This document shows, one piece after another, positions 31,379 to 43,561 of a DNA stretch of 64,000 bases. The notes under the pieces are model-generated. The model saw only the letters and a list, made by a program, of their open reading frames with translations, did not search any database and was not told the origin of the DNA. Every line of letters begins with the position of its first letter. The first letter of the stretch is position 1. Both the position numbers and the translations under genes were made by a program. Source of the DNA: an uncultured Pelagibacteraceae bacterium (GTDB taxonomy: Bacteria > Pseudomonadota > Alphaproteobacteria > Pelagibacterales > Pelagibacteraceae); the NCBI GenBank assembly GCA_902557995.1, contig CACECL010000001.1, positions 1 to 64,000 of the forward strand. The letters run 5' to 3'.

Positions 31379-31455
31379 GCGCTTGTAGCTCAACTGGATA
31401 GAGCGCCTGACTTCGGATCAGGAGGTTCTGGGTTCGACTCCTAGCAGGCGCACCA
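31379..31455 (+). tRNA. tRNA-Arg (UCG)
   Basis: GCGCTTGTAGCTCAACTGGATAGAGCGCCTGACTTCGGATCAGGAGGTTCTGGGTTCGACTCCTAGCAGGCGCACCA; anticodon loop CTTCGGA. Confidence 0.95.
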
Positions 31456-31457
31456 AT

Positions 31458-32249
31458 TTATTCTCCCATGTTTATCAAAGTTCCTTTTTCTCTTGCTTTA
31501 TCGAAAGAGTAATAAAATACGGATATTGATAAAATTAAATAAAAACCATTGAGATAGACTGCATTTATTATATTTTCATAATTGACTGTTCCATTAACTA
31601 AAATATTTCTAGTCTCCTCAAAAATATATACTAATGGCAATGCGAAAGCGATAGATTGGAATATTTCTGGTAATATTTCAACTGGGTAGTATATACAGCC
31701 AAAAGGTGCTAACAAAAACATTGTTGACCATGCAATATTTTCAAAAGATGGACCAAATCTTAGCAATCCTGCTGACACAAGTAGACCAAGTGTTATTCCG
31801 AATAAATACAGACTTAAGAAAAGAAAAGCCAAAGGAAGACCAAGTTTTAACAATGAAATTCCAAACAATGGAGAAGTTAACAATATTGCTGGTATTAAAC
31901 CAATTAATGCTCTTATTAAAGCAGTAAAAACAAGAGAAACAATTATTTCACTTATTTTCATCGGTGCAATAAATAAGTTTGTAAAATTTCTGCTCCAAAT
32001 TTCCTCCAAAAATAACATATTAAAACCAATACTAGTTCTGAATAAAAAATCATAAAGAATTGCGCATGAAAGAATAACTCCTACTGCACCACTATAATAA
32101 GTACTGTGTGCTGCAAAAAAATTAGAAATAAATCCCCAAAGAGTAATTTGAATTGAAGGCCAATAAATTAAATCTAATATTCTTGGAAAAGATCTGGTTA
32201 TTAAATAAAAGTGTCTTAAAAAAAGACCGTAAATTCTAATTAAATTCAT
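31458..32249 (-). CDS. ABC-2 type transporter permease
   Basis: Six-TM ABC-2 protein adjacent to its ATPase. Confidence 0.87.
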   Translation of the reverse strand: MNLIRIYGLFLRHFYLITRSFPRILDLIYWPSIQITLWGFISNFFAAHSTYYSGAVGVILSCAILYDFLFRTSIGFNMLFLEEIWSRNFTNLFIAPMKISEIIVSLVFTALIRALIGLIPAILLTSPLFGISLLKLGLPLAFLFLSLYLFGITLGLLVSAGLLRFGPSFENIAWSTMFLLAPFGCIYYPVEILPEIFQSIAFALPLVYIFEETRNILVNGTVNYENIINAVYLNGFYLILSISVFYYSFDKAREKGTLINMGE

Positions 32250-32251
32250 TT

Positions 32252-32974
32252 TTATTTTCTCACAATTTCTAAAAATACTTCCTCTAAGTTTCTTCTCCCA
32301 TATTTTGTTATTAACTCTTCAGGAGTTCCTCTATCTACTATTAAACCATCTTTCATCATTAGAACCGAACTGCATAATCTTTTCACTTCTTCCATATTAT
32401 GTGAGGCAAGTAAAACTGATATTTTTTTTTCCTTCTTATAATCTTCCAAAAAAGATCTTACAAAATCTCCTGTTTCAGGGTCTAATGAAGCAGTAGGCTC
32501 ATCTAACAAAAGTACTGTGGGGTCATTTATTAAAGCTTTAGCAAGGCTTACCCTATTTTTTTGTCCAGAAGATAGTTCTCCAGTAATTTTGTTTAGAAGT
32601 TCTGTTAACCTAAGTTTATTCGCAAGGTGATCTATTCGATCATTTAAATTTCGAATGTTATATAACTTTCCATAGACAATTAAATTTTGTTTAACCTTAA
32701 GTTTTTTGGGTAATTCGATGTAAGGTGAAATAAAATTCATTTTATGGAGAAGCGAAATTTTATTTTTTTCAATATTCTCTCCGTTGATTAAAACCTCACC
32801 ACTACTTGGTTTTAACAATCCTAAAATCATTCCAATAGTTGTAGTTTTTCCACACCCATTAGGTCCCAATAAACCAACTATTTCATTTTCATTAATTTTA
32901 AAATTTATATTAGTTACTGCTTCTTTATCGTTATATTTTTTTGATAGATTAATTACTTCAATAGAATTTGTCAT
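32252..32974 (-). CDS. ABC transporter ATP-binding protein
   Basis: Walker A GPNGCGKTT, LSSGQKNR, LLLDEPTASLDP. Confidence 0.95.
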   Translation of the reverse strand: MTNSIEVINLSKKYNDKEAVTNINFKINENEIVGLLGPNGCGKTTTIGMILGLLKPSSGEVLINGENIEKNKISLLHKMNFISPYIELPKKLKVKQNLIVYGKLYNIRNLNDRIDHLANKLRLTELLNKITGELSSGQKNRVSLAKALINDPTVLLLDEPTASLDPETGDFVRSFLEDYKKEKKISVLLASHNMEEVKRLCSSVLMMKDGLIVDRGTPEELITKYGRRNLEEVFLEIVRK

Positions 32975-33906
32975 TAATATTTAGAGGCTCTCTTTAATCT
33001 ATCGTTAATTGTTTTGCCAAGACCTTTGTTTGGTATCTTTTCGACTGCAATCTTTTTAAAACCATCGTTTTTAATTTTTCTTAAAGTTGAATATAGATAT
33101 TTTGCAGCTTCATCTACATTTTTAACTTTAGATAAATAATAATAGTTTTTTAATTTTGATTTTCTTTTTTTTATTAATAAATAAGCCTCATCTTTTTTTG
33201 GTTTTTTAACATTGACTCTTAAGGGTATCCCGGGTGAGTAATGTAAAGGAAATAAACCAGGCGATAATTTTTTTTTTGAATTTGTTTTAATTAATAATTT
33301 TTTTTTTAAAACCTTTTCAATTTTTTTAGTATCTAGACCTCCATATCTTAAAAGTGATGGCTTTTCTAAAAGATTTAATATTGTAGACTCAACTCCAATT
33401 TTACTTTTCCCTCCATTTAAAATATATTTTATTTTTGAACCAAATTCTTCTCTTACATCAGATGGTTTAACTGAACTTAATCTTGAGGATATATTTGCAC
33501 TAGGCGCAGCTACTGGATAATTTAAATTTTTTAATAAATTTCTAAACAATTTATGTTTAGGAAAACGTACGGCAATACTTTTTTTATTATTAGTTACAAA
33601 TTTTGATATTTTTGACTCATTTTTTAATTTCAAAACATAAGTTATCGGACCTGGAGAGAATTTTTTGTAAAGTTTTACTAAATTATCATTTATGTAACAG
33701 TCCTCTCTAAGTCTTTGAATATTGTAATAATGGACAATAAGAGGATTGTTCAATGGTCTTTTTTTAAGACCAAATATTTTCTTAACTGCATTATTGGAGT
33801 AAGCGTTTGCAGCTAATCCATAAACAGTTTCTGTTGGTACCGCAACACAATGATTATTATCTAAATATTTTTTTGCTTTTTTGATATTTGATTGAATAGA
33901 TTTCAT
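32974..33906 (-). CDS. tsaC: L-threonylcarbamoyladenylate synthase (Sua5/TsaC)
   Basis: VAVPTETVYGLAANAYSNNAVKKIFGLKKRPLNNPLIVH; C-terminal Sua5-type domain. Confidence 0.93.
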   Translation of the reverse strand: MKSIQSNIKKAKKYLDNNHCVAVPTETVYGLAANAYSNNAVKKIFGLKKRPLNNPLIVHYYNIQRLREDCYINDNLVKLYKKFSPGPITYVLKLKNESKISKFVTNNKKSIAVRFPKHKLFRNLLKNLNYPVAAPSANISSRLSSVKPSDVREEFGSKIKYILNGGKSKIGVESTILNLLEKPSLLRYGGLDTKKIEKVLKKKLLIKTNSKKKLSPGLFPLHYSPGIPLRVNVKKPKKDEAYLLIKKRKSKLKNYYYLSKVKNVDEAAKYLYSTLRKIKNDGFKKIAVEKIPNKGLGKTINDRLKRASKY

Positions 33907-33926
33907 GTATTAATAATTATTATTAT

Positions 33927-34175
33927 ATGAAAGATAAAATATTACCACTTGATTATGATCAGTATTCAGTTGAGGAGCTTACAGAAAAAGCAAATAAGAT
34001 AATAGAGTCTCTAGAGAAGGAAGACGATTTAAACAATTCAGTTAACAGTTATCAAGAACTTCTAAAATTAAATAATATTATTGAAAAGAAATTTCATAAA
34101 AATTTTAAATCTATTGGGGAAGAGACAAATAAAAAGATTAAAGATATAACTAAAAAAAATGAAAAAACAGCTTAA
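33927..34175 (+). CDS. xseB: Exodeoxyribonuclease VII small subunit-like
   Basis: Small helical protein directly upstream of ispA-dxs, the usual xseB context. Confidence 0.65.
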   Translation: MKDKILPLDYDQYSVEELTEKANKIIESLEKEDDLNNSVNSYQELLKLNNIIEKKFHKNFKSIGEETNKKIKDITKKNEKTA

Positions 34176-35031
34176 TAAAATAGCTAAGGATACAAATGTA
34201 TTTCTTAAAAAATATATTAATTCACAGAAATATTCTCAGCTAATGTCACCTATGAAGTATGGTTTGTTTCCGGGTGGAAAAAAAATAAGATCTAAAATCT
34301 TAATCGACTTAGGGTCATTATTTTCAATAGATTATAAAACATTGATAATAGTTGGGTCGGCCGTTGAATGTATTCATGCATATTCACTTATTCATGACGA
34401 TCTACCCTGCATGGATGATGATGATATGAGAAGAGGAAAACCTTCAACTCACATTAAATTTGGTGAGTCTACAGCAGTTCTAGCTGGAAATTCATTACTG
34501 ACTATGGCTTTTGAAATTTTATCAAGTCCTAAATTGATATTAAAGGAAAAGATAAAAATCAACTTAATCAAAAAATTATCAGCATGCTCAGGTCATCTCG
34601 GGATAGCTGGTGGGCAATATTTAGATTTAAGTTATGAGAGAAAGAAAATATCAAGAAATAAAATATTAGAAATGGAAATAAAAAAAACTGGAATGTTATT
34701 TAGTTTTTGTTGTGCCGCTCCAGCAATAATTAAGAAAAAAACAATCAAAGAAATTAAATTTTTTGAAAATATTGGATCAAAAATTGGTCTATTATTCCAA
34801 ATAGCTGATGATTTAATTGATCTGAAAAGTAATTCTAAGGAAGCTGGAAAAAAAACAGGAAAAGATCAAAAAAAAGGCAAGGCAACACTTATAAATTTAA
34901 TAGGCTATGATGACTCACTTAAGTATTGTGATAAGATAATAAAAGATATTAATAAAAATTTAAGAAAATACGGTTCAAGATCTGAAAAAATTAATGAAAC
35001 ACTAAGCTACATATTGAATAGAAAAAAATGA
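34159..35031 (+). CDS. ispA: Farnesyl/geranyl diphosphate synthase
   Basis: [22 protein letters not shown] and QIADDLID DDxxD motifs. Confidence 0.93.
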   Translation: MKKQLNKIAKDTNVFLKKYINSQKYSQLMSPMKYGLFPGGKKIRSKILIDLGSLFSIDYKTLIIVGSAVECIHAYSLIHDDLPCMDDDDMRRGKPSTHIKFGESTAVLAGNSLLTMAFEILSSPKLILKEKIKINLIKKLSACSGHLGIAGGQYLDLSYERKKISRNKILEMEIKKTGMLFSFCCAAPAIIKKKTIKEIKFFENIGSKIGLLFQIADDLIDLKSNSKEAGKKTGKDQKKGKATLINLIGYDDSLKYCDKIIKDINKNLRKYGSRSEKINETLSYILNRKK

Positions 35032-36944
35032 AAAAAAATTATCAATTTTTAAATAATATAAACTTTCCATCTGATTTAAGAAAAGTTTCTGAAGATAATT
35101 TACAAAAAGTAGCAGATGAGGTTAGGGAGGAAATGATAAGTGCTGTTTCAGAAACAGGAGGTCATCTTGGTGCTGGTTTGGGAGTAGTTGAATTGACAGT
35201 TGCACTTCATTATGTTTTTGATACACCAAATGATAAATTAATATGGGATGTTGGCCATCAATCTTACCCACATAAAATCTTAACTGGAAGAAAAGATAAA
35301 ATCAGAACTTTACGGCAGGGCAATGGTTTATCAGGTTTTACAAAAAGATCTGAAAGTGAGTATGATCCATTTGGAGCAGCCCATAGTTCAACATCTATTT
35401 CATCTGCATTAGGAATTGCAGAGGCAAATAAATTAGAAAATAAGTCCTCTAATGTAGTAGCTGTGATTGGTGATGGCGCAATTAGTGCAGGTATGGCTTA
35501 TGAAGCAATGAATAATGCTGGAGCATCTAAAACAAAAATAATTGTTATTTTAAATGATAACGACATGTCAATTGCAAAACCAGTTGGAGCAATGAGAACT
35601 TACTTGGCAAAATTATTTACTGGTAAAATATATTTTAGTCTTAGAGAAACCTTCAAGTTAATTACATCTGCATTTTCTAAGAGATTTAGTGCTAAAGCAG
35701 GAAAAGCAGAGGATTTTTTCCGTTCAGCAGTTACTGGAGGTACCTTGTTTAGTTCACTTGGTTTTTATTATGCAGGTCCTATAGATGGTCATGATTTATC
35801 AAGCCTAGTTCCAATTTTAAAAAACGCAAAAGAATCAAGACATGAGGGTCCTATAATGATTCATATCAAAACTCAAAAAGGAAAAGGTTATTCTTATGCA
35901 GAAAAAGCAAATGATCATTATCATGGAGTGTCAAAATTTAATGTTGAGACCGGTGAACAAGTAAAGAGCAAATCAAACCTCCCAGCTTATACAAAAGTAT
36001 TTGCAAACACATTAGTTAAACATGCCAAAAAAGATAGCAAAATAGTAGGAATAACAGCAGCGATGCCAGGAGGGACTGGTATGGATATTTTTGGAAAGGA
36101 GTTTCCAAATAGAATGTTTGATGTTGGAATAGCAGAACAACATGCTGTAACTTTTGCAGCCGGTTTAGCAACCGAGGGATACAAACCATATGCTGCAATT
36201 TACTCTACATTTTTACAGAGAGCGTATGATCAAGTTGTCCACGATGTTGCTATCCAAAGTTTACCAGTTAGATTTGCGATAGATAGAGCAGGATTAGTTG
36301 GTGCTGATGGATCAACACATGCTGGTTCATTTGATATAACTTACTTATCAACTTTGCCTAACTTTGTAGTAATGGCAGCAAGTGATGAAGCTGAACTAGT
36401 TAAAATGATTAATACTTCAGTAGATATAAATGATAGACCTTCTGCAATAAGATATCCAAGAGGAACTGGAGTAGGTGTTGATCTCCCAACAACAGATGAA
36501 AAAATTGAAATTGGTAAAGGGAGAGTCGTTCAACAAGGGACACAAGTTTGTCTTTTAAACCTCGGTACTCGACTTGAAGAGTGTAAGTTAGCTGTAGAGG
36601 AATTAAGAGCTAAAGGCGTTTCAACAACTTTGGTAGACGCCAGATTTGCTAAGCCTTTAGACGAAGAACTTATACTAAAATCTGCTAAGGAACATGAGCT
36701 TATGATAACTGTTGAAGAAGGATCAATAGGTGGTTTCGGTTCTCATGTTAAAAATTTATTAGCTGAAAGAGGAGTATTTGATAAAGGTTTAAAATTTAGA
36801 TCAATGACTTTACCAGATGAATTTATTGAACAAGATGATCCAAAAAAAATGTACGATAAAGCTGGATTAAACAGTTCTCAAATTTCTAAGAAAATTGCCG
36901 ATATTTTGTTTCAAAAGGAGACAATAAGAGTTGTGAAAAATTAA
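35028..36944 (+). CDS. dxs: 1-deoxy-D-xylulose-5-phosphate synthase
   Basis: [58 protein letters not shown]. Confidence 0.97.
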   Translation: MKKNYQFLNNINFPSDLRKVSEDNLQKVADEVREEMISAVSETGGHLGAGLGVVELTVALHYVFDTPNDKLIWDVGHQSYPHKILTGRKDKIRTLRQGNGLSGFTKRSESEYDPFGAAHSSTSISSALGIAEANKLENKSSNVVAVIGDGAISAGMAYEAMNNAGASKTKIIVILNDNDMSIAKPVGAMRTYLAKLFTGKIYFSLRETFKLITSAFSKRFSAKAGKAEDFFRSAVTGGTLFSSLGFYYAGPIDGHDLSSLVPILKNAKESRHEGPIMIHIKTQKGKGYSYAEKANDHYHGVSKFNVETGEQVKSKSNLPAYTKVFANTLVKHAKKDSKIVGITAAMPGGTGMDIFGKEFPNRMFDVGIAEQHAVTFAAGLATEGYKPYAAIYSTFLQRAYDQVVHDVAIQSLPVRFAIDRAGLVGADGSTHAGSFDITYLSTLPNFVVMAASDEAELVKMINTSVDINDRPSAIRYPRGTGVGVDLPTTDEKIEIGKGRVVQQGTQVCLLNLGTRLEECKLAVEELRAKGVSTTLVDARFAKPLDEELILKSAKEHELMITVEEGSIGGFGSHVKNLLAERGVFDKGLKFRSMTLPDEFIEQDDPKKMYDKAGLNSSQISKKIADILFQKETIRVVKN

Positions 36945-36950
36945 TTTAAA

Positions 36951-38033
36951 CTAACTACACTGCGCTTTATTCATTAAGTAGTGGTCAAGTAAAACACAGT
37001 TCATCATAGCTTCACCAATTGGTACAGCTCTAATTCCTACACAAGGATCGTGTCTACCTTTAACAGATATTGAAGTATTTTTCCCAAATTTATTTATAGT
37101 TTTTCTACTAGTTAGAATTGACGATGTTGGTTTTACAGCAAAAGATGCAACAATTTCTTGGCCTGTAGAAATTCCACCAAGAATTCCACCAGCGTTATTT
37201 GAATTGAATTTTAATTTATTTCCTTTTGAGGAAATCTCATCTGAATTTTGTTCTCCACTTAATTGTGCCGAGTTCATTCCTGCACCAATATTTACACCTT
37301 TAACTGCATTAATACTCATTAGACCTGAAGCTATGTCAGTATCCAATTTTGAATAAATTGGAGCACCTAAACCAACTGGGATACCTCTTGCTCTTATTTC
37401 AATCACTGCTCCACATGAGGATCCTGATTTTCTTACACCAAGCAAATATTTTTCCCATAATTTAATCATCGATTTATCTGGACAAAAAAATGGATTTTTT
37501 GAAATTACATTATCGTTCCATTGATTTGTATCACATCCAAGAATTCCTATCTGAGTTACTGCACCAATTACTTTAAATTTTTTACCTAATTTTTTTTGAA
37601 GTACAACTTTTGCTATTGCACCGGCCGCAACTCGTGCTGCAGTTTCTCTAGCAGAAGATCTACCACCTCCTCTATAGTCTCTAATTCCATATTTTTTAAA
37701 ATAAGTAAAATCTGCATGACCTGGTCTGAATTTATCTTTAATATTACTATAATCTTTGGATCTCATATCTTTGTTGTAGATTATGAGAGAAATAGGTGTT
37801 CCAGTAGTTTTACCTTCAAATACTCCTGACAATATTTGAACTTTATCATCCTCTTTTCGCTGTGTTGTAAATTTAGATTGTCCTGGTTTTCTTTTGTCTA
37901 ATTCTATTTGAATATCTTGCTCTTTAATATTTATGTTTGGAGGGCAACCATCAACAATACAACCAATTGCAGGCCCATGAGACTCTCCCCAAGTTGTGAA
38001 ACGAAATAGCTTTCCAAAAGTATTAAATGACAT
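36951..38033 (-). CDS. aroC: Chorismate synthase
   Basis: [58 protein letters not shown]. Confidence 0.97.
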   Translation of the reverse strand: MSFNTFGKLFRFTTWGESHGPAIGCIVDGCPPNINIKEQDIQIELDKRKPGQSKFTTQRKEDDKVQILSGVFEGKTTGTPISLIIYNKDMRSKDYSNIKDKFRPGHADFTYFKKYGIRDYRGGGRSSARETAARVAAGAIAKVVLQKKLGKKFKVIGAVTQIGILGCDTNQWNDNVISKNPFFCPDKSMIKLWEKYLLGVRKSGSSCGAVIEIRARGIPVGLGAPIYSKLDTDIASGLMSINAVKGVNIGAGMNSAQLSGEQNSDEISSKGNKLKFNSNNAGGILGGISTGQEIVASFAVKPTSSILTSRKTINKFGKNTSISVKGRHDPCVGIRAVPIGEAMMNCVLLDHYLMNKAQCS

Positions 38034-38066
38034 TATTTATATTATATAGATTATTTTGTTTAAATT

Positions 38067-38693
38067 ATGAATCAAAAAAACTCTTTAGGTCTTAATAGTT
38101 GCTTTCTTGATATAGATGATCCAATTCAATTATTTCATCAATGGATGGAGGAAGCAAAGAAAACTGAGCCAAATGATCCAAACGCTGTTGCTTTGGCCAC
38201 ATCAAATAAAAACAACATTCCTTCAGTTAGAATGGTTTTGCTTAAAGATTTCAACAAAGATGGATTTGTATTTTATACAAATTTAAATAGTCAAAAGGGA
38301 GATGAATTAAAAGAAAATCCATATGCTGCGATGTGTTTCCATTGGAAAAGTCTTCTAAGACAAATAAGAATTAATGGAAAGGTGTCATTAGTTTCTGATC
38401 AGGTTGCAGATGAATATTATTCATCCAGAGGGTATGAAAGTCGAATAGGAGCATGGGCTTCTCAGCAAAGTGAAGAGTTAAATTCGCGAGAACAATTGTT
38501 AAAATCTATTCAAGATTACAAAAAAAAATATAGCAACAAATCAGATGTACCAAGACCAAGTCACTGGTCTGGATGGATTTTATCTCCAGATAGTATTGAA
38601 TTTTGGCTAGATGGTGAGAACAGAATCCACGAAAGATTAAAATACAATAAAGATAACTCTGGTAAGTGGATAAAGTCTTTATTAAGTCCTTAA
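38067..38693 (+). CDS. pdxH: Pyridoxamine 5'-phosphate oxidase
   Basis: PSVRMVLLKDFNKDGFVFYTNLNSQKG, WSGWILSPDSIEFW. Confidence 0.95.
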   Translation: MNQKNSLGLNSCFLDIDDPIQLFHQWMEEAKKTEPNDPNAVALATSNKNNIPSVRMVLLKDFNKDGFVFYTNLNSQKGDELKENPYAAMCFHWKSLLRQIRINGKVSLVSDQVADEYYSSRGYESRIGAWASQQSEELNSREQLLKSIQDYKKKYSNKSDVPRPSHWSGWILSPDSIEFWLDGENRIHERLKYNKDNSGKWIKSLLSP

Positions 38694-39703
38694 AAATTTC
38701 TTGATAAACTAAATGATGTTAATCTTTTAAGAATATTTTTTTCTTCAGAGTCTTTAAATACACTTAGGGAATTTGAGGCTAAATTTATATAGTGCTGTGC
38801 TTTTTGATAGCATTCCTGAATTATTTTATACTTATTTATAAGGGCAATGATTTTATTGAAGTTATCTTTTGTTCTTAACTCTTTTTTAAACATATTTGAT
38901 AAAATTTTTTTTTCATCATTTCCTAATTTTTGAAAAAGTAAAATTATTGGTAAGGTAATTTTTCCTTCAAAAAAATCTTGACCAATTTTTTTACCAAATA
39001 GTTTGAGCTCAGCATTATAGTCTAGTGTGTCATCTGCTATTTGAAAAGTTAATCCCAAGTTTCTTCCATAAAATTCTAAAGCATCTTTTTCTTTGTTTTC
39101 TGCATCTGATAAAATTGCACCAACTTTAGTTGCTGCTGCAAATAATTCAGCAGTTTTAGCTGAGATTATTTTTAAATATGTTTCTTCCAGCATATCAACT
39201 TCACCTTTGTGTTGAAGTTGCAAAACTTCTCCTTGAGCAATTTTAGATGAAGTGGAAGATAATAATTTTAAAACTTCTAAGTTTCCGTCTTCTACCATCA
39301 TTTCAAAACATCTACTCAATAGATAATCTCCTATTAAAACTGACGAATGATTATCCCAAACTTTGTTTAAAGTTTCTTTACCTCTTCTAACAGTGCCTTC
39401 ATCAATTACATCATCATGCATCAAAGTTGCGCTATGAATTAATTCAACACACGCAGCTAAATTTATATCTCTAGAGCCTTTAGAGTAACCGCATAATTTT
39501 GCACTACCCAACGTTAGTAAAGCTCTTAGTCTTTTTCCTCCAGTTTCTATATGATAATCTGTCATTTTTTGAACCAGCTGCACGTCACTAGATAATTTTG
39601 ATTTTATTTTTTCTTCCGTTAAAACTAGTTTTTCTTCAACCGAGTCTTTAAGCTGAAAATATGAATCATTTATCTGATTTTTAAGCTTTACAACTGTTCC
39701 CAT
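38690..39703 (-). CDS. ispB: Octaprenyl (polyprenyl) diphosphate synthase
   Basis: GGKRLRALLTL, LMHDDVIDEGTVRRGKET, FQIADDTLDY. Confidence 0.94.
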   Translation of the reverse strand: MGTVVKLKNQINDSYFQLKDSVEEKLVLTEEKIKSKLSSDVQLVQKMTDYHIETGGKRLRALLTLGSAKLCGYSKGSRDINLAACVELIHSATLMHDDVIDEGTVRRGKETLNKVWDNHSSVLIGDYLLSRCFEMMVEDGNLEVLKLLSSTSSKIAQGEVLQLQHKGEVDMLEETYLKIISAKTAELFAAATKVGAILSDAENKEKDALEFYGRNLGLTFQIADDTLDYNAELKLFGKKIGQDFFEGKITLPIILLFQKLGNDEKKILSNMFKKELRTKDNFNKIIALINKYKIIQECYQKAQHYINLASNSLSVFKDSEEKNILKRLTSFSLSRNF

Positions 39704-39817
39704 AACATTTTTAAATTAGTATAATTTGTTTATATATATTACTTATCAATTGACGCACCAGTTTCTTCAATTATAAGTAGTCTTTATATTCAATAAATAA
39801 TTCTATAAGACTTACCT

Positions 39818-40624
39818 ATGTTCTCTTTTTTTAAAAAGAAAAAAATTGTTGCTCACTTAAAATTAAGTGGAGTTATTGGTAATGCTGGAAAATTTAAACA
39901 AGGTATTGATTTTGCGGGTCAAGAAGAACTAATTAAAAAGGCTTTTTCTCTGAAAAAAGCGACATGTGTTGCTATATCAATTAATTCTCCAGGAGGATCA
40001 CCAGTTCAATCTCATTTAATTTACAGTTTTATTAGACAACAGGCAAAAAAACACAAAAAAAAAGTTATTGTATTCGCTGAAGACGTAGCAGCTTCTGGAG
40101 GTTATTTGATTTCTTGTGCTGGGGACGAAATTTATGCAAATTCAAGTTCAATAATTGGATCTATAGGAGTAATATATTCTTCTTTTGGATTTACTGAGTT
40201 GATAAAAAAAATTGGCGTTGAAAGAAGAGTTCATACTGCTGGTAAAAACAAAAGCACACTTGATCCATTTTTAGAGGAAAAAAACGATGATATTGAAAGA
40301 TTAAAAAATATTCAATTGGATCTTCATAAAGACTTTATAGATGTTGTTGAAAAAAGCAGAGGATCAAAATTAAATAAATCTGATGTGGAACTTTTTTCAG
40401 GTGAGTTTTGGTCAGGCAGTAAAGCAAAAAATTTAGGATTGATTGACGGAATAGGTAACGCACATGAAATACTAAAAGAGAAATTTGGTGAGGATGTAAT
40501 TATTAAAAAATTTGAAAAATCAAAAGGATGGTTAAGTCAAAAACTTTCTTCTTCTAGTAATCAAGTAGATCAATTAATAAGTATTTTAGATGAAAGATCA
40601 ATTTGGCAAAGATATGGTTTCTAA
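39818..40624 (+). CDS. Peptidase S49 (SppA-like signal peptide peptidase)
   Basis: [39 protein letters not shown]. Confidence 0.93.
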   Translation: MFSFFKKKKIVAHLKLSGVIGNAGKFKQGIDFAGQEELIKKAFSLKKATCVAISINSPGGSPVQSHLIYSFIRQQAKKHKKKVIVFAEDVAASGGYLISCAGDEIYANSSSIIGSIGVIYSSFGFTELIKKIGVERRVHTAGKNKSTLDPFLEEKNDDIERLKNIQLDLHKDFIDVVEKSRGSKLNKSDVELFSGEFWSGSKAKNLGLIDGIGNAHEILKEKFGEDVIIKKFEKSKGWLSQKLSSSSNQVDQLISILDERSIWQRYGF

Positions 40625-41495
40625 AGCAAAAAAAGAAAAAAAAAAAATTCAAACATTCCAAGAAACAATTTTAAATCTTCAGAAATTTTGGAGTAAAAAG
40701 GGATGTATTATTCTTCAGCCTTACGATATGGAGGTTGGTGCAGGAACTTTTCATCCAGCTACTACCCTAAGATCACTTGGAAACAAACCATGGAAAGCAG
40801 CTTACGTACAACCATCAAGAAGACCTACAGATGGAAGATATGGAGATAATCCAAACAGATTACAACACTATTATCAATTTCAAGTTTTAATTAAACCTTC
40901 CCCTGAAAATATAAAAAAACTTTATCTAAATAGTTTATCTAATATAGGAATAGATCATAATGATCATGATATTAGGTTTGTTGAAGATGATTGGGAAAGT
41001 CCAACATTAGGTGCTGCAGGATTGGGATGGGAAGTATGGTGTGATGGAATGGAAATTACTCAATTTACTTATTTTCAACAAATGGCTGGATTTGATTGTA
41101 AACCTGTATCAGTTGAAATCACTTATGGCTTAGAAAGAATTTGCATGTTCACTCAAAAAGAAAAAAATGTTTATGATTTATTGTGGAATGATGAAGGTGT
41201 AAAATATCATGAAGTTTTTCATCAAGCTGAAAAAGAATTTTCAGCGTACAATTTTGAACACGCAAATATAGAAACACTTTTAAAAATGTTTGAAATGTAT
41301 GAGTCCGAGGCAAAAGATTTGGTAGAAAAAAAAATTTCTTTACCGGCATATGATCAATGTTTAAAAGCCAGTCATGTGTTTAATATTTTAGATGCTAGAG
41401 GTGCAATCAGTGTTGCACAAAGAGCTGGTTATATTGCTAGAATAAGAGATATTACAAAATCTGCAGCAGGTGTTTGGTTAGATAGTCAAAAATAA
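40590..41495 (+). CDS. glyQ: Glycyl-tRNA synthetase alpha subunit
   Basis: [42 protein letters not shown]. Start may be ATG 40614. Confidence 0.97.
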   Translation: MKDQFGKDMVSKAKKEKKKIQTFQETILNLQKFWSKKGCIILQPYDMEVGAGTFHPATTLRSLGNKPWKAAYVQPSRRPTDGRYGDNPNRLQHYYQFQVLIKPSPENIKKLYLNSLSNIGIDHNDHDIRFVEDDWESPTLGAAGLGWEVWCDGMEITQFTYFQQMAGFDCKPVSVEITYGLERICMFTQKEKNVYDLLWNDEGVKYHEVFHQAEKEFSAYNFEHANIETLLKMFEMYESEAKDLVEKKISLPAYDQCLKASHVFNILDARGAISVAQRAGYIARIRDITKSAAGVWLDSQK

Positions 41496-43561
41496 TGTCA
41501 GAGTTTTTTTTAGAATTATTTAGTGAAGAAATACCTTCAAATCTTCAACAAAATTTAAGGGAAGACTTACTTAAAAGTTTTAATGATTTATTTTTAGAAA
41601 AATCAATTTTATTTAAAAAAAGCTCGTCATATTCAACACCAAACAGACTAGTGGTATTATTTGAAGGTGTTCAAAAAAATGTTGAAATAAAATCTGAGGA
41701 GATTAAAGGCCCAAATATTAATTCACCAGAGTCTGCACTGGAGGGGTTTGTTAGGTCAAATAAAATCTTAAAAAAGGATCTTTACCAAAAGAAAACAGAC
41801 AAAGGAGAATTTTACTTTTTCAAGACAAAATCAAAAAAATTGTACACATATGAATTACTCGAGGAATTTATCCCAAAATTGTTAAATAAAATTCAATGGA
41901 AAAAATCAATGTATTGGGGAACTTTTGACTTAAATTGGGGCAGACCATTAAAGTCAATTCTAGCTGTATTTGATAAAAAAAAGTTAAATTTTAATTTTCA
42001 CCACTTAACATCTTCTAACTCAACTTTTATTGATAAAGAATTTGAGGAAAATAAAAAGTCTTTCTTTGAATTTAAAAATTATAAAAGTTTTTTTAAAAAA
42101 ATTGATATTTTCGTTGATCACAATGAAAGAAAAAAGCTAATAGAAAAAAAATTCAACAATATATTAAAAAATAAAAATATTAAGATTCAAAATAATCCTA
42201 GATTACTTAATGAGGTTGTAGATTTAACAGATCAACCAAATATCCTTCTTTGTGAATTTGATAAGAAATTTTTAAATATTCCAAAAGAAATATTAATTAT
42301 TACCATGCAATACCATCAAAAATATTTTCCTATATTTGATAATAAAGAAAATATTACCAATCAGTTTTTAGTGGTTGCAAATAAAAAAGATAAAAAGGGA
42401 TTAATTAAATTAGGAAATGAAAGAGTGGTTGAAGCAAGATTAAGTGACGCAGAATTTTTTTGGAAAAAAGATAAATCTCAAAATATGGTCAAAAAGGTTA
42501 CTGATTTAAAATTAATGAATTATTTTAAAGGATTAGGAAATTATTTTGATAAAGCTCAAAGAATGAGAAAATTGGGTGGAATGATATCTGATGAACTTTT
42601 AATCAGTAAAGAAAAAGTTGAATTATCAGCATCAATTTGTAAAGTTGATTTATTATCAGAACTAGTTGGTGAGTTCCCAGAACTACAAGGTGTGATGGGA
42701 GGTTATTTTGCTATTGCACAAGGTTTTGATAAAGATTTGGCTTTGGCCATAAGTGAGCAATATTTACCTACAGGTTCAGGCTCAAGAGTCCCAAAAAAAC
42801 CATTTAGCATAGCCCTTTCTTTAGCTGATAAGATAGATACTTTAGTTGGTTTTTTTGGTTTAAATCAGAAGCCAACAAGCTCTAAAGATCCATATGCTTT
42901 AAGAAGATTAGCATTAGGAGTAATAAGGATAATTGTTGAAAACAAAAAAGATTTTAAAATAAAAGATTTAATTAGTTATTCTTCAAGCCTGTATTTAGAT
43001 CAAGGTTTTGAAATTGATAACCAATCTTTACAAAATGAATTATCAGAGTTTTTAATGGATAGATTAAAATATCACATGAAGGAAGAAAATATTAGAAATG
43101 ATATAATTCAAGCATCAACCAGTTCTTTTAACTTAGATCAATCTGTTATTATTTATAATAAAGCTAAACATTTAAATAAAATTATTAACAAACCAAATGG
43201 TTTAGATATTATTGCAAGCTATAAAAGAGCCTCAAACATTTTAGACGGTGAATTAAAAAAAGATAAAATAGAATTATCAAATACAACTGATCCTGGTATT
43301 TTTAAAACTGATTTAGAAAAAAACCTATTTAAAAAAATTAGTGAATTAAGTAAATATTTTTCAGGCATCAATAAAGATGAAAATTATGTTCAGACATTGG
43401 ACAATTTAGCTAGCGTCAAAAGAGAGATTTTTGACTTTTTTGATAATGTAATTGTGAACGAAGATGATCCGGTCATAAAGAAGAATAGACTGGAACTAAT
43501 CCAAATGATGTGTAAAACATTCAACAATTATGTTAATTTTTCTTTAATCGACTCCCATTAA
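41495..43561 (+). CDS. glyS: Glycyl-tRNA synthetase beta subunit
   Basis: LLLELFSEEIPS-type N-terminus; SKDPYALRRLALGVIRII. Confidence 0.96.
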   Translation: MSEFFLELFSEEIPSNLQQNLREDLLKSFNDLFLEKSILFKKSSSYSTPNRLVVLFEGVQKNVEIKSEEIKGPNINSPESALEGFVRSNKILKKDLYQKKTDKGEFYFFKTKSKKLYTYELLEEFIPKLLNKIQWKKSMYWGTFDLNWGRPLKSILAVFDKKKLNFNFHHLTSSNSTFIDKEFEENKKSFFEFKNYKSFFKKIDIFVDHNERKKLIEKKFNNILKNKNIKIQNNPRLLNEVVDLTDQPNILLCEFDKKFLNIPKEILIITMQYHQKYFPIFDNKENITNQFLVVANKKDKKGLIKLGNERVVEARLSDAEFFWKKDKSQNMVKKVTDLKLMNYFKGLGNYFDKAQRMRKLGGMISDELLISKEKVELSASICKVDLLSELVGEFPELQGVMGGYFAIAQGFDKDLALAISEQYLPTGSGSRVPKKPFSIALSLADKIDTLVGFFGLNQKPTSSKDPYALRRLALGVIRIIVENKKDFKIKDLISYSSSLYLDQGFEIDNQSLQNELSEFLMDRLKYHMKEENIRNDIIQASTSSFNLDQSVIIYNKAKHLNKIINKPNGLDIIASYKRASNILDGELKKDKIELSNTTDPGIFKTDLEKNLFKKISELSKYFSGINKDENYVQTLDNLASVKREIFDFFDNVIVNEDDPVIKKNRLELIQMMCKTFNNYVNFSLIDSH

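Noticed and set aside
31379-31455. tRNA-Arg next to an ABC transporter as an island integration site
   Set aside because: No repeated fragment of the tRNA 3' end and no integrase or hypothetical block was seen on either side; flanking genes are ordinary.
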